A stretch of 64,000 nucleotides of DNA from Achromobacter pulmonis (GTDB taxonomy: Bacteria; Pseudomonadota; Gammaproteobacteria; Burkholderiales; Burkholderiaceae_B): positions 327,188 to 391,187 of the forward strand of contig NZ_POQS01000007.1 in the NCBI RefSeq assembly GCF_002885955.2, read 5' to 3'. This document shows, in pieces, positions 38,202 to 46,301 of the stretch (positions are counted from its first letter, which is position 1; each line of letters opens with the position of its first letter). The position numbers were made by a program, and so were the translations under genes. The notes beneath the pieces are model-generated. The model was not told the DNA's origin. It worked only from the letters and a program-made list of their open reading frames with translations, and did not search any database.

Positions 38202-38789
38202 TCAGGCCTTGACCGGGTCGAACCACTTCGAGACGTTGGGCGGCTCGTAGATGGCGTAGCGGTCCAGCAGCAGGGCGGGGTCGGATTCCACCACCAGCAT
38301 GTCGCGATGCTGGGGGCGGATGAATTCCTCGTCGACGGCGTGGTCCACGAACCGGACCAGCGCGTCGTAATAGCCCGCCGTGTTCAGCAGGCCGCAGGGC
38401 TTTTGGTGCATGTTCAGCTGCGCCCAGGTCCAGACCTCGAAGAATTCTTCCAGCGTGCCGGCGCCGCCGGGCAGCGCGATGAATCCATCGGCCTTCTCCA
38501 TCATCATGGCCTTGCGCTCGTGCATGCTCTGCACCAGGTGCAGCTCGGTCAGGCCGCGGTGCGCCTGTTCCTTTTTCTGCAGCAGTTCCGGGATCACGCC
38601 GATCACGCGGCCGCCGCCGGCCAGCACTTCATTGGCCACCACGCCCATGATGCCGACCACCGATCCGCCGTACACCAGCCCTAGATCGCGCTTGACCAGC
38701 TCCCGGGCCAGCACGCGGGCCTGCTCGATGTAGTCCGGCCGCGATCCGGGGTTGGAGCCGCAATACACGCAAATGTTCTTCAGAGTCAT
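38202..38789 (-). CDS. LOG-family protein (cytokinin riboside 5'-monophosphate phosphoribohydrolase type)
   Basis: The 195-residue protein carries the LOG signature PGGAGTLEE near residues 98-106 and the N-terminal VYCGSNPGSRPDY. LOG enzymes remove ribose-phosphate from nucleoside monophosphates, including AMP-derived cytokinins. In bacteria the physiological role is usually unknown. The start at 38789 (MTLKNICVYC) fits the family length. Confidence 0.9.
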   Translation of the reverse strand: MTLKNICVYCGSNPGSRPDYIEQARVLARELVKRDLGLVYGGSVVGIMGVVANEVLAGGGRVIGVIPELLQKKEQAHRGLTELHLVQSMHERKAMMMEKADGFIALPGGAGTLEEFFEVWTWAQLNMHQKPCGLLNTAGYYDALVRFVDHAVDEEFIRPQHRDMLVVESDPALLLDRYAIYEPPNVSKWFDPVKA

Positions 38790-39010
38790 AGGGTTCGGGC
38801 GACGCTGTCCCGTTACAGATTGCGTCACGGGTTTTCGGGAAGCCCATAGTTTACGCAAGGTTCCCGAAGCATCCCGGCCGCCGCCGTATTCGGGGCCAGG
38901 GGCAATGTTTCGACACAGCATGTTCCGCCACGATCGGTAGACTGGGAGCTACGGATCGACTGGAAGCCCCAGGTCGCAGCGCTTTCACTTAACCCAAGAG
39001 GAGCCACGAT

Positions 39011-39556
39011 ATGGAACAAGCAACCCGTACCCGCCCGTTCGACATGGACGTCAAGGCCATACGCGCCAAGGCCCGCCAGGACATCGAATCCGGCGCCGTC
39101 ACCGACACCTACCGCGCCGACCGGCAGACCGTGCTCAAGCTGCTCAACGAGGCGCTGGCCACCGAAATCGTCTGTGTGCTGCGCTACAAGCGCCACTACT
39201 TCATGGCGCGCGGCCTGAACGCCGAACCCGTCGCCGCCGAATTCGCCGAACACGCCACGCAGGAACAGGAACACGCCGACCGGCTGTGCGAACGCATCGT
39301 GCAGCTGGGCGGCGAGCCCAACCTGTCGCCCAAGGGCCTGCTCGACCGCAGCCATTCCGAGTACGTCGAAGGCACTACGCTGGTGGACATGATCAAGGAG
39401 AACCTGATCGCCGAACGTATCGCCATCGACAGCTATCGCCAGATGATCGAGTACATCGGCGAGCAGGACTCCACCACGCGCCGCCTTCTTGAAGAGATCC
39501 TGGCCGTGGAAGAGGAGCATGCCGACGACATGTCGGACTTCCTGGCCAAGCGTTGA
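39011..39556 (+). CDS. Bacterioferritin-like ferritin-domain protein
   Basis: The 181-residue four-helix protein has di-iron ligand motifs of the bacterioferritin type: EALATEIVCVLRYKRHYF, then EFAEHATQEQEHADRL and AEEH-like EEEHADDM near the C-terminus. It probably stores iron or protects against peroxide. It starts after AAGAGGAG and is convergent with rimO, the stop codons being separated by a short GC palindrome (39557-39573). Confidence 0.88.
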   Translation: MEQATRTRPFDMDVKAIRAKARQDIESGAVTDTYRADRQTVLKLLNEALATEIVCVLRYKRHYFMARGLNAEPVAAEFAEHATQEQEHADRLCERIVQLGGEPNLSPKGLLDRSHSEYVEGTTLVDMIKENLIAERIAIDSYRQMIEYIGEQDSTTRRLLEEILAVEEEHADDMSDFLAKR

Positions 39557-39572
39557 ACGGCGGCGCGCGCCG

Positions 39573-40910
39573 TCAGAGGGCGTCGGCCCAGAGGTCGTAT
39601 TCGTCCGAATCGGTGACGCGCGCGCGCACCATGTCGCCCGCCTTCAGCGGGCGCTCGGCGCTCACGTAGACGCAGCCGTCGATCTCCGGCGCGTCGCCGG
39701 CGCTGCGGCCCACGGCGCCGTCCTCGTCCACTTCGTCGATCAGCACGTCGATCTCGCGGCCCACCTTGCGTTTCAGGCGGGCGGCCGAGATGGACTGCTG
39801 CAGCTCCATGAAGCGCTCCCAGCGCTCCTGCTTGACCTCGTCGGGCACCGGGTCGGCCAGCTGGTTGGCGGGCGCGCCTTCCACCGGTGAATACTGGAAG
39901 CAGCCCACGCGGTCCAGCTGCGCTTCCTGCATCCAGTCCAGCAGATACTGGAAGTCCTCTTCGGTTTCCCCGGGGAAACCGACGATGAAGGTCGAACGGA
40001 TCGTCAGGTCCGGGCAGATCTCGCGCCAGCGCTTGATGCGCGCCAGCGTCTTGTCTTCGAAGGCCGGGCGCTTCATGGCCTTGAGGATGCGCGGGCTGGC
40101 GTGCTGGAACGGGATGTCCAGGTACGGCAGGATCTTGCCTTCGGCCATCAGCGGAATCACCTCGTCCACGTGCGGATACGGATAGACGTAGTGCAGGCGC
40201 GTCCACACGCCCATCTCGGACAAGGCCGTACAGAGTTCGGTCATGCGCGTCTTCACCGGCCGGCCGTTCCAGAAGCCGCTGCGGTACTTCACGTCCACGC
40301 CGTAGGCACTGGTGTCCTGCGAAATCACCAGCAGTTCCTTCACGCCGGCCTTGACCAGGCGCTCGGCCTCGTTGAGCACGTCGCCCACCGGCCGGCTGAC
40401 CAGGTCGCCGCGCATCGACGGAATGATGCAGAAACTGCAGCGGTGGTTGCAGCCTTCCGAAATCTTCAGATAGGCGTAGTGGCGCGGCGTGAGCTTCACG
40501 CCCTGCGGCGGCACCAGGTCCAGGTAGGGGTTGTGGTCCTTCCTGGGCGGCGCGGCCTCGTGCACGGCGCGCACGACCTCTTCGTACTGTTGCGGCCCGG
40601 TCACCGCCAGCACGCTGGGGTGCACGTCGCGGATCACCGATTCCTCCACGCCCATGCAGCCGGTCACGATGACCTTGCCGTTCTCGGCCAGCGCCTCGCC
40701 GATCGCTTCCAGCGACTCCGCCTTGGCGCTGTCGATGAACCCGCAGGTATTGACCACCACCACGTCGGCGTCATCGTAGTCGGGCGTGACCTGGTAGCCT
40801 TCGGTGCGCAGCTGGGTCAGGATGCGTTCGGAATCGACCAGCGCTTTCGGGCAGCCAAGGCTAATAAACCCCACTTTTGGTGATTGGGTTTTGTATGTCA
40901 TTGATATCAT
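39573..40910 (-). CDS. rimO: Ribosomal protein S12 methylthiotransferase RimO with a replaced N-terminus
   Basis: The 445-residue radical-SAM enzyme adds a methylthio group to Asp88 of ribosomal protein S12. It has the N-terminal cluster cysteines ([30 protein letters not shown]), the radical-SAM motif CNHRCSFC and a C-terminal TRAM domain. The first 21 residues (to GCP at 19-21) lie inside the inserted island, and the chromosomal part resumes with KALVDSE. The displaced original 5' end lies at 46139-46300. The new start (40910 or the ATG at 40901) has no strong ribosome binding site, so expression may differ from the ancestral gene. Confidence 0.93.
   Translation of the reverse strand: MISMTYKTQSPKVGFISLGCPKALVDSERILTQLRTEGYQVTPDYDDADVVVVNTCGFIDSAKAESLEAIGEALAENGKVIVTGCMGVEESVIRDVHPSVLAVTGPQQYEEVVRAVHEAAPPRKDHNPYLDLVPPQGVKLTPRHYAYLKISEGCNHRCSFCIIPSMRGDLVSRPVGDVLNEAERLVKAGVKELLVISQDTSAYGVDVKYRSGFWNGRPVKTRMTELCTALSEMGVWTRLHYVYPYPHVDEVIPLMAEGKILPYLDIPFQHASPRILKAMKRPAFEDKTLARIKRWREICPDLTIRSTFIVGFPGETEEDFQYLLDWMQEAQLDRVGCFQYSPVEGAPANQLADPVPDEVKQERWERFMELQQSISAARLKRKVGREIDVLIDEVDEDGAVGRSAGDAPEIDGCVYVSAERPLKAGDMVRARVTDSDEYDLWADAL
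40848..40856 (+). repeat. Direct repeat, left junction of the island
   Basis: CGGGCAGCC, the complement of the codons for Gly-Cys-Pro in rimO. Beyond it the two ends of the island stay related only as homologous coding sequence (ISLGCP against VSLGCP), not as identical DNA. Confidence 0.6.
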
Positions 40911-41235
40911 TGAGTGTTATTTGGGGACGAGGCTTGGGGCCTCAAAGGTGTGCAAAAGTTGCCCTAGGCGACACATAGACTACGAAATTCTAACTGTTCA
41001 ACGCGACCGACATCCGATCAGGCAAATATGCCGTAAATTTCCTTCCGGGCGGATGTATCCACGTCGGCATTAAAGGTGTCCGTAGGTGCATCCGAGTGGC
41101 CGCGGGCTTTTGCCAGCATAAATTCAGGGACGTAACGACGCCGGTCACAGCTAGGGCAGAGACCGTGCGCCGCCGTTAGTGACCGGCAGCTGCCGACCCA
41201 AAGCAGTCATTGAGCCTAGAGGTCTGGCTCTGACA
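40911..41235. other. Left-end spacer of the island
   Basis: No gene with a credible start is seen in these 325 bases. On the minus strand, 41018 to about 41220 is open and could encode a cysteine-pair segment (CPSCDRRRYVPEF) ending KEIYGIFA, but it has no start codon. It may be a gene remnant. The strand also has to carry the new promoter of rimO. Confidence 0.4.
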
Positions 41236-42381
41236 CTACCCGCGGATGCCATGCCATCCGATCATCCCCACGTAAATGCCCACAGCGATGATCAGCAGGC
41301 TTGAGAGATAAGGCGCCCGCTGGGCCACCGCGCTAAACCATGGAGCGCGCTTGTTGACCTGACGCACGCTGAGCGCCGCGACGGCTCCAACCGTCACCAG
41401 CGTGATGGCCAGCCCGATCGAGAAGCACAGCACCAGCACGGCGCCCAGCGTGAACTCCTTCAACTGGAGGCACAACAAGAGCACCGTAATCGCCGCCGGG
41501 CACGGAATCAGCCCGCCGGTCAAGCCGAACAAGGCGATCTGCCAGTTGGTCACGTTCCGGTTCGTGAAACGCCGTCGGATGTCATTGGCATGCGCTAACT
41601 CGTGCGCATCTTGGTATCCCTCGCCCGCCACATCCAGCCCTCGCAGCTCGTCATGGAGGTGGTCATGCTGCTGCTCGTCCGGCTCCATGAAAGCGATGTC
41701 ATAGCTGTGGACGTGCCCGCCATGGCCCAGGGCCAGGCGCGCCATGAACTCGTGTGGTTCGGGAATTTCCTCGAGCGACTCCAGATAGCCGTCCTTCTGC
41801 ACGAAACGGAATTCATGGCGCGTCCCGTCGACCCTTTCCGTCGTCACGGAAACGTCCTGCGCCAGCCAGTTCCTGCCCCGCAGGCTGGCCAGCCTCCAGC
41901 GCGGCGCAAGTCCGCCCTCGAACACCTCCAGCGCGACTACACCGTGTCCGGTATTGATCTCGTGGCGCTCCGCGCCGTGGGAGTGGCCGTCATACCCGTG
42001 GCTGTGGCCGTGATCGTGGTCATGGCTCGCGCCATGCTGATCCCGCCAGGTCCGCCAGAACATCCACGCCGCGATCAGCACGATGATGATCCCGGACGCC
42101 AGCTGGAAATAGGGCTCCAGTTCCTCCGCTGCGACCCCGCGCCAGAGATACATGCCGCCCAGGCCGATCCCCCACACGATCAAAGTATGCGAAATGGTCG
42201 CGGTGATGCCCAGCAGCACCGCCTGCCCCACCGAGCCCCGGATCGCGACGATGAACGCAGCCATCATCGTCTTGGAATGGCCGGGCTCCAGCCCGTGCAG
42301 CGCGCCCAGCAGAATGGCGCTTGGAATAAACAGCCAGGCGTGCGACGCACCCTGGGCGATCAGTTCGGAAAACGACAACAT
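41236..42381 (-). CDS. NicO-family nickel/cobalt efflux protein (RcnA-like)
   Basis: The 381-residue membrane protein has the NicO signature HGLEPGHSKTMMAAF in its second helix and GGLIPCPAAITVLLL in the C-terminal half. A cytoplasmic loop very rich in His and Asp (about residues 116-140) is typical of RcnA exporters, which pump nickel and cobalt out of the cell. A long soluble insert (about 145-260) separates the two helix groups, which is larger than in E. coli RcnA. It follows the repressor gene by 11 bases and is clearly cotranscribed with it. Confidence 0.9.
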   Translation of the reverse strand: MLSFSELIAQGASHAWLFIPSAILLGALHGLEPGHSKTMMAAFIVAIRGSVGQAVLLGITATISHTLIVWGIGLGGMYLWRGVAAEELEPYFQLASGIIIVLIAAWMFWRTWRDQHGASHDHDHGHSHGYDGHSHGAERHEINTGHGVVALEVFEGGLAPRWRLASLRGRNWLAQDVSVTTERVDGTRHEFRFVQKDGYLESLEEIPEPHEFMARLALGHGGHVHSYDIAFMEPDEQQHDHLHDELRGLDVAGEGYQDAHELAHANDIRRRFTNRNVTNWQIALFGLTGGLIPCPAAITVLLLCLQLKEFTLGAVLVLCFSIGLAITLVTVGAVAALSVRQVNKRAPWFSAVAQRAPYLSSLLIIAVGIYVGMIGWHGIRG

Positions 42382-42392
42382 GGATAGCGTTC

Positions 42393-42671
42393 TTAGAGGT
42401 ACTTGGTGATTTCTTTGAACTCGTCGATCGCCCGCTGCCTGTCCTCGTCCAGTTCGCCCACCGCATCCTGGAGGCAGTGGTCGATATGGTCTTGAATGAG
42501 GGTCTTCTTGGCTTGGGAAATTGCACGCTCGACGGCATGCAACTGCTGGGCCAGCTCAAGACAGGGACGGTGTTCTTCCATCATCGACAGAATGCTGCGC
42601 AAATGTCCTTCCGCCCGCTTTAGACGTTTGGCTACGGCGTCGTGATGATGATGAGGGTCGGGTTTGTTCAT
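42393..42671 (-). CDS. CsoR/RcnR-family metal-sensing repressor
   Basis: The 92-residue all-helical protein of the DUF156 family represses metal exporters until metal binds. Four histidines (7-10) stand at the N-terminus. The core ligand positions are C37, H62 and C66, the C-H-C pattern of copper-type CsoR and of the nickel sensor InrS, whereas E. coli RcnR has a histidine at the last place. The gene next door is a nickel/cobalt exporter, so nickel or cobalt is the likelier signal. The start at 42671 gives the family length, and the operator lies directly upstream. Confidence 0.92.
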   Translation of the reverse strand: MNKPDPHHHHDAVAKRLKRAEGHLRSILSMMEEHRPCLELAQQLHAVERAISQAKKTLIQDHIDHCLQDAVGELDEDRQRAIDEFKEITKYL

Positions 42672-42677
42672 GTTGCA

Positions 42678-42704
42678 ATCATATCCCCCCCGGGGGGATA
42701 TGAT
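42678..42704. promoter_or_regulatory. 27-bp near-perfect palindrome, operator of the CsoR/RcnR-type repressor
   Basis: The arms ATATCCCCCC (42681-42690) and GGGGGGATAT (42692-42701) are exactly complementary around one central C, and three further pairs extend the palindrome to 42678-42704. G/C tracts flanked by AT are the known recognition pattern of RcnR, CsoR and FrmR. It lies 7 bases before the repressor start. Confidence 0.85.
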
Positions 42705-42752
42705 CCAAGAAACCACGCTGACATTCGGGGAAAACCAGAAGACTGCTGTAGT

Positions 42753-42776
42753 GATCTCTACATGATTGCAGAGATC
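42753..42776. promoter_or_regulatory. Inverted repeat before chrB, candidate ChrB operator
   Basis: GATCTCT (42753-42759) and AGAGATC (42770-42776) flank 10 bases, 25 bases before the chrB start. ChrB regulators act on their own promoter, so this is a reasonable candidate, but only from position and symmetry. Confidence 0.4.
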
Positions 42777-42801
42777 GCAACGCTTTCTTATTCTGCTCCC
42801 C

Positions 42802-43767
42802 ATGGACACCCCACTCGCATCCTCCTGGTTGCTGCTTATCGTCAGCCTACCCACCGGCGGCGCTACGGCCCGCATGCGCATTTGGCGCAAGCTCAAGGCC
42901 CTGGGCTGCGCCGCCTTGCGCGACGGCGCCTATCTGCTGCCTGCGCACGCCGAGCAGGCCTCCCAGCTTGCCTACCTGGCTACCGAAACAAGCGAGGAAG
43001 GCGGCCAGGCCTGGCTGCTGCGGGTCCAGGCCCAGGACAACGACGAGTCCGCCTCGTTTCAGGCCCTGTTCGACCGCTCGGCCGACTACGATGTCTGGCT
43101 GGCGGAACTGGCCCAGGCGCGCCAGACACTGGCCGCTTTGAGCCCGGCGGAACTGAACCGCCTGTTGCGCCGTTACGATCGCAGCTACCAGGAGTTGCGC
43201 CGGATCGATTTCTTCCCGGCTGAAACCTCGTTGCGCGCGCAGGCGCAGCAGCGCGATTTCGCCAATGCCATCGAAGCCCTCCTGTCGCCCGGCGAGCCCC
43301 ACGCAGCCCAGGGAGGCATCGCACGCCGCGACGCCATGCATCACCGGGGACGGCTCTGGGCGACCCGGCGCCATATCTGGGTGGACCGCGTTGCGTGCGC
43401 GTGGCTGATCCAGCGCTTCATTGACCCGTCCGCGCGCTTTCTATGGCTAGAGACCCCGACGGAGTGTCCCGCCGATGCCCTGGGCTTCGATTTCGACGGC
43501 GCCACCTTCACGCACGTGGGCGACAAGGTGTCGTTCGAGGTCCTGCTCACCAGCTTCGGCTTGGACGAGAACCGTGGCCTCACGCGCCTCGGCGCAATGG
43601 TGCATGCGCTCGACGTAGGCGGCGCCCCTGCGCCGGAGGCTGCCGGCTTCGAGGCCATGCTGGCCGGCGCGCGCAAACGCCTGCCCGATGACGACGCATT
43701 GCTGGCCGAAGTCGGCACTGTGCTGGACTCCCTGTACGCCCACTTCTCCAGTCGGCGTAAGGCCTGA
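42802..43767 (+). CDS. chrB: Chromate resistance regulator ChrB
   Basis: The 321-residue protein joins an N-terminal PaaX-like winged-helix part (about 1-150, with GGATARMRIWRKLKALG) to the ChrB C-terminal domain (about 185-315, with WVDRVACAWLIQRFIDP and FTHVGDKVSFEVLL). ChrB senses chromate and controls chrA. The start at 42802 (MDTPLAS) lies downstream of the inverted repeat. It is 26 bases before chrA. Confidence 0.9.
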   Translation: MDTPLASSWLLLIVSLPTGGATARMRIWRKLKALGCAALRDGAYLLPAHAEQASQLAYLATETSEEGGQAWLLRVQAQDNDESASFQALFDRSADYDVWLAELAQARQTLAALSPAELNRLLRRYDRSYQELRRIDFFPAETSLRAQAQQRDFANAIEALLSPGEPHAAQGGIARRDAMHHRGRLWATRRHIWVDRVACAWLIQRFIDPSARFLWLETPTECPADALGFDFDGATFTHVGDKVSFEVLLTSFGLDENRGLTRLGAMVHALDVGGAPAPEAAGFEAMLAGARKRLPDDDALLAEVGTVLDSLYAHFSSRRKA

Positions 43768-43793
43768 TCTCTTTTCCGTTCAAGTGCGCAACC

Positions 43794-44993
43794 ATGAACC
43801 CCACTCAAGAATCCGCCAGTGATAGCGCGGCGCCACTCGTCTCGCAACCAGCCTATACCATCTGGCAACTCGTCTGGTATTTCATCCGACTGGGGACGCT
43901 GGGCTTCGGTGGCCCGGTTGCCCTGGCCGGGTATATGCATCGCGATCTGGTGGACAGGCGAAGCTGGATTACCGACGGCGACTATAAGGAAGGCTTGGCG
44001 CTCGCCCAACTCGCGCCTGGCCCTCTGGCCGCGCAGCTCGCTATCTACCTCGGTTACGTGCATTACCGTATTCTCGGCGCCACGCTCGTGGGAATCGCCT
44101 TCGTGCTGCCATCGTTCTTCATGGTCGTGGCCCTGGGATGGGCATACGTGCGTTTCGGCGGCCTGACGTGGATGCAAGCGGTGTTCTACGGTGTGAGTGC
44201 CGCCGTGATCGGCATCATTGCCATCAGCGGCTACAAGCTCACCACCAAGAGCGTGGGCAAGGACAAACTGTTGTGGGCCATCTATCTAGCGCTGGCCGTC
44301 GTCACTGTCATCACCGAATCTGAAATCGCTTGGCTTTTTCTCGCGGCCGGCCTGATTGTCTGGTTTTGGCGCGCGCCACCCAAGTGGCTGAAGTCCGGGC
44401 ATCTGTCGGCCGCCGCAGCGGTTTCCGTGCCAGCCGGGGCTACGCTGAGCATGCTGGACTGGCCACTGCTCTGGCAGATCGGCGTGTTCTTCGTCAAGGC
44501 TGGGGCTTTCGTCTTCGGCTCAGGGCTGGCCATCGTGCCATTTTTATATGGCGGCGTGGTCACCGACTTCCAGTGGCTCAACGACAAGCAGTTCGTCGAT
44601 GCTGTGGCGGTAGCCATGATCACGCCCGGACCCGTGGTCATCACCGTGGGCTTCATCGGCTACTTGGTCGCCGGATTTCCCGGGGCCTGTGTGGCGGCCT
44701 TGGCCACCTTTTTGCCTTGTTATCTGTTCACCATCATTCCAGCGCCATACTTCAAGAAGTACGGAAAGCTGCCCAGTATTCTCGCATTCGTTGATGGCGT
44801 GACGGCCGCAGCGATCGGCGCCATCGTGGGCGCGGTCATCGTTATCGCCCGACGCACGATCATCGATGTGCCGACATTGATGTTGGCAATAGGAGCAGTG
44901 CTGTTGCTGTTGCGATTCAAGAAACTGTCCGAGCCGATGATCGTTGCTGGCGCGGCGTTGATTGGCTTGGCGGTTTATCCGCTGGTGCACTAA
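43794..44993 (+). CDS. chrA: Chromate efflux transporter ChrA
   Basis: The 399-residue membrane protein has the two homologous CHR halves of long-chain ChrA, each with a proline-glycine motif: QLAPGPLAAQLAIYLGY in the first and ITPGPVVITVGFIGY in the second. It expels chromate using the proton motive force. Its position after chrB and before the ChrB-like gene fits a chr operon. Confidence 0.95.
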   Translation: MNPTQESASDSAAPLVSQPAYTIWQLVWYFIRLGTLGFGGPVALAGYMHRDLVDRRSWITDGDYKEGLALAQLAPGPLAAQLAIYLGYVHYRILGATLVGIAFVLPSFFMVVALGWAYVRFGGLTWMQAVFYGVSAAVIGIIAISGYKLTTKSVGKDKLLWAIYLALAVVTVITESEIAWLFLAAGLIVWFWRAPPKWLKSGHLSAAAAVSVPAGATLSMLDWPLLWQIGVFFVKAGAFVFGSGLAIVPFLYGGVVTDFQWLNDKQFVDAVAVAMITPGPVVITVGFIGYLVAGFPGACVAALATFLPCYLFTIIPAPYFKKYGKLPSILAFVDGVTAAAIGAIVGAVIVIARRTIIDVPTLMLAIGAVLLLLRFKKLSEPMIVAGAALIGLAVYPLVH

Positions 44994-45015
44994 CTTCTTT
45001 TCCCAGGAGCCCATC

Positions 45016-45480
45016 ATGCAATGGATCACTCGTGAACGGCCCAAGATCGACCGCATCGCCTGCCCGTGGCTAATCGCCCGTTTTATCGACGAAACGCCAG
45101 AGTTTCTCTACGTGCCGGCAGGCGACGTTCTACGCATTGCCAAGGAAGCTGCCGCGATTCCCTACGACATCCCAGGCGTGGAACTATCGCATGTCGGAGA
45201 ACTGTGCAGTTTCGACGCCTTTCTCGATAAGTACCGGTTAGCAGATAACCCGGCGTTGCAGCAACTGGCCGGCATCGTGCGCGGCGCCGACACTTCGCGC
45301 TTGGATCTGACCCCGCAGTCAGGCGGACTGTACGCACTGTCGCTGGGCTTGTCGCACCTTTACACCGACGACCACGTCATGCTCGGCCATGGCATGGTCA
45401 TGTACGACGCCCTGTACGCATGGTGTCAGTCGTGCCAAGGAGAAACGCATCGATGGCCACCGGCGATGCCGACGGCATAA
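45016..45480 (+). CDS. Stand-alone ChrB C-terminal-domain protein
   Basis: The 154-residue protein consists of the ChrB C-terminal domain only, with WITRERPKIDRIACPWLIARF matching the start of that domain in the full-length ChrB upstream. It ends with a cysteine pair (WCQSCQG). Such proteins occur in chr operons, and a role in chromate handling is likely, but no activity is established. The start at 45016 follows CAGGAG. Confidence 0.85.
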   Translation: MQWITRERPKIDRIACPWLIARFIDETPEFLYVPAGDVLRIAKEAAAIPYDIPGVELSHVGELCSFDAFLDKYRLADNPALQQLAGIVRGADTSRLDLTPQSGGLYALSLGLSHLYTDDHVMLGHGMVMYDALYAWCQSCQGETHRWPPAMPTA

Positions 45481-45523
45481 GGCGCGATCCCAGGCTGAGC
45501 AACAACATCTTTGGGAGATCCTC

Positions 45524-45874
45524 ATGCAAAGCATATCTGTTCCCGAACTTGCGCTCTGGCGTAATGCCGAATTTCCCCATACGTTAATAGATGTGCGCCG
45601 CAAGCTCAGGCGCAAGGAGGATGGCGTGGCGATTGCCAATGGCCAATGGCTCGATCCCGCTTTGTGGCTGGAATGGAAGGACACCGTACCGGCTACGCAG
45701 CCCGTCATCATCTATTGCGCCCACGGTCACGAGCTAAGCCAGGGGCTGGCTGCCACCCTTTGTGCAATGGGCATCGACGCTAGGTATTTGCTCGGAGGAA
45801 TAGAGGCCTGGCGTTCGACTGGGCAGAGTGTGGAATCAATCAAAGTTCACGACCAACCAGCCGGCATTCCGTGA
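45524..45874 (+). CDS. Rhodanese-like sulfurtransferase
   Basis: The 116-residue single rhodanese domain has the persulfide-carrying cysteine in IIYCAHGHELSQG near residue 65 and the conserved HTLIDVRRK start. The loop is CAHGHELS, unlike the common CxxGxRS, so the substrate may differ. It ends the chr operon, 43 bases after the ChrB-domain gene, and may help cope with thiol damage from chromate. Confidence 0.85.
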   Translation: MQSISVPELALWRNAEFPHTLIDVRRKLRRKEDGVAIANGQWLDPALWLEWKDTVPATQPVIIYCAHGHELSQGLAATLCAMGIDARYLLGGIEAWRSTGQSVESIKVHDQPAGIP

Positions 45875-46138
45875 CCATCGTCCCAATCGGCGTTGCCTAA
45901 GATGTCTGGGGGGAATCCATAACGACTGCTACTGGCCGGAAGCGGTATCTGCTCGATGCCAGGATTCGACCCAAAGTCGTCACTGGAAGGGTGCGCAAAA
46001 ATAGCAGGTGAGGCAATAACTCTTATCCTCTCGGATCGTTCGATATGAGACTTCGACATCCATCCTAGCAACGCGCTGAGTCCCGGAAGCCCGCTTCACT
46101 TTTGTCGAGTGCCGCGCTAACGGTTTAGTTGGGCTCGC
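45875..46138. other. Right-end spacer of the island
   Basis: I see no supportable gene in these 264 bases. Open stretches on the minus strand (for example 45847-46071 from a TTG) show no family resemblance that I can name. Confidence 0.4.
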
Positions 46139-46300
46139 CTACGGGCAGCCGAGCGACACGAACCCCACGCGCGGCACGCGGCCGTCTGCGGCGGCCGCGG
46201 CGATCGCGTCGCCCAGTTGCTTGCCGGTTTCGTTCGCGGGCGCCTTGACGTCAGCGTTGACGGAGCCTTTGCCGGCCCGGGATTTTTCCTGAATTTCCAA
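46139..46300 (-). pseudogene. rimO: Displaced 5' end of rimO
   Basis: Read on the minus strand from a TTG at 46300, 53 codons are open and end ...RVPRVGFVSLGCP before a TAG at the island junction. VGFVSLGCP is the diagnostic RimO start, and the intact gene continues with KALVDSE 5.3 kb away. Upstream residues are a low-complexity leader rich in Ala and Lys. The fragment starts 2 bases after the stop of the helix-turn-helix gene, so both were probably cotranscribed before insertion. Confidence 0.85.
46142..46150 (+). repeat. Direct repeat, right junction of the island
   Basis: Second copy of CGGGCAGCC, 5294 bases after the first. Here it belongs to the truncated rimO fragment. Confidence 0.6.
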
Positions 46301-46301
46301 T

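Larger units (their letters stand above)
40848..46150. mobile_element. 5.3-kb metal-resistance island inserted in rimO
   Basis: The 9-base sequence CGGGCAGCC occurs at 40848-40856 and 46142-46150, in both places encoding the GCP of a RimO N-terminus. Between them lie nickel/cobalt and chromate resistance genes that are less GC-rich than the flanks, plus spacers that look unlike the rest of the chromosome. The left end rebuilds a rimO start and the right end carries the cut-off original one. No integrase, transposase or terminal inverted repeat was recognised, so the element was either moved in trans or has lost its recombinase. Confidence 0.75.

Noticed and set aside
45847-46071. Possible small minus-strand gene at the island's right end
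   Set aside because: It starts from TTG without a ribosome binding site and shows no family motif. It also overlaps the end of the rhodanese gene.
40848-46150. A tyrosine recombinase or transposase within the island
   Set aside because: All frames were read for R..HxxR..Y or DDE-like patterns and typical terminal inverted repeats, and none was seen.
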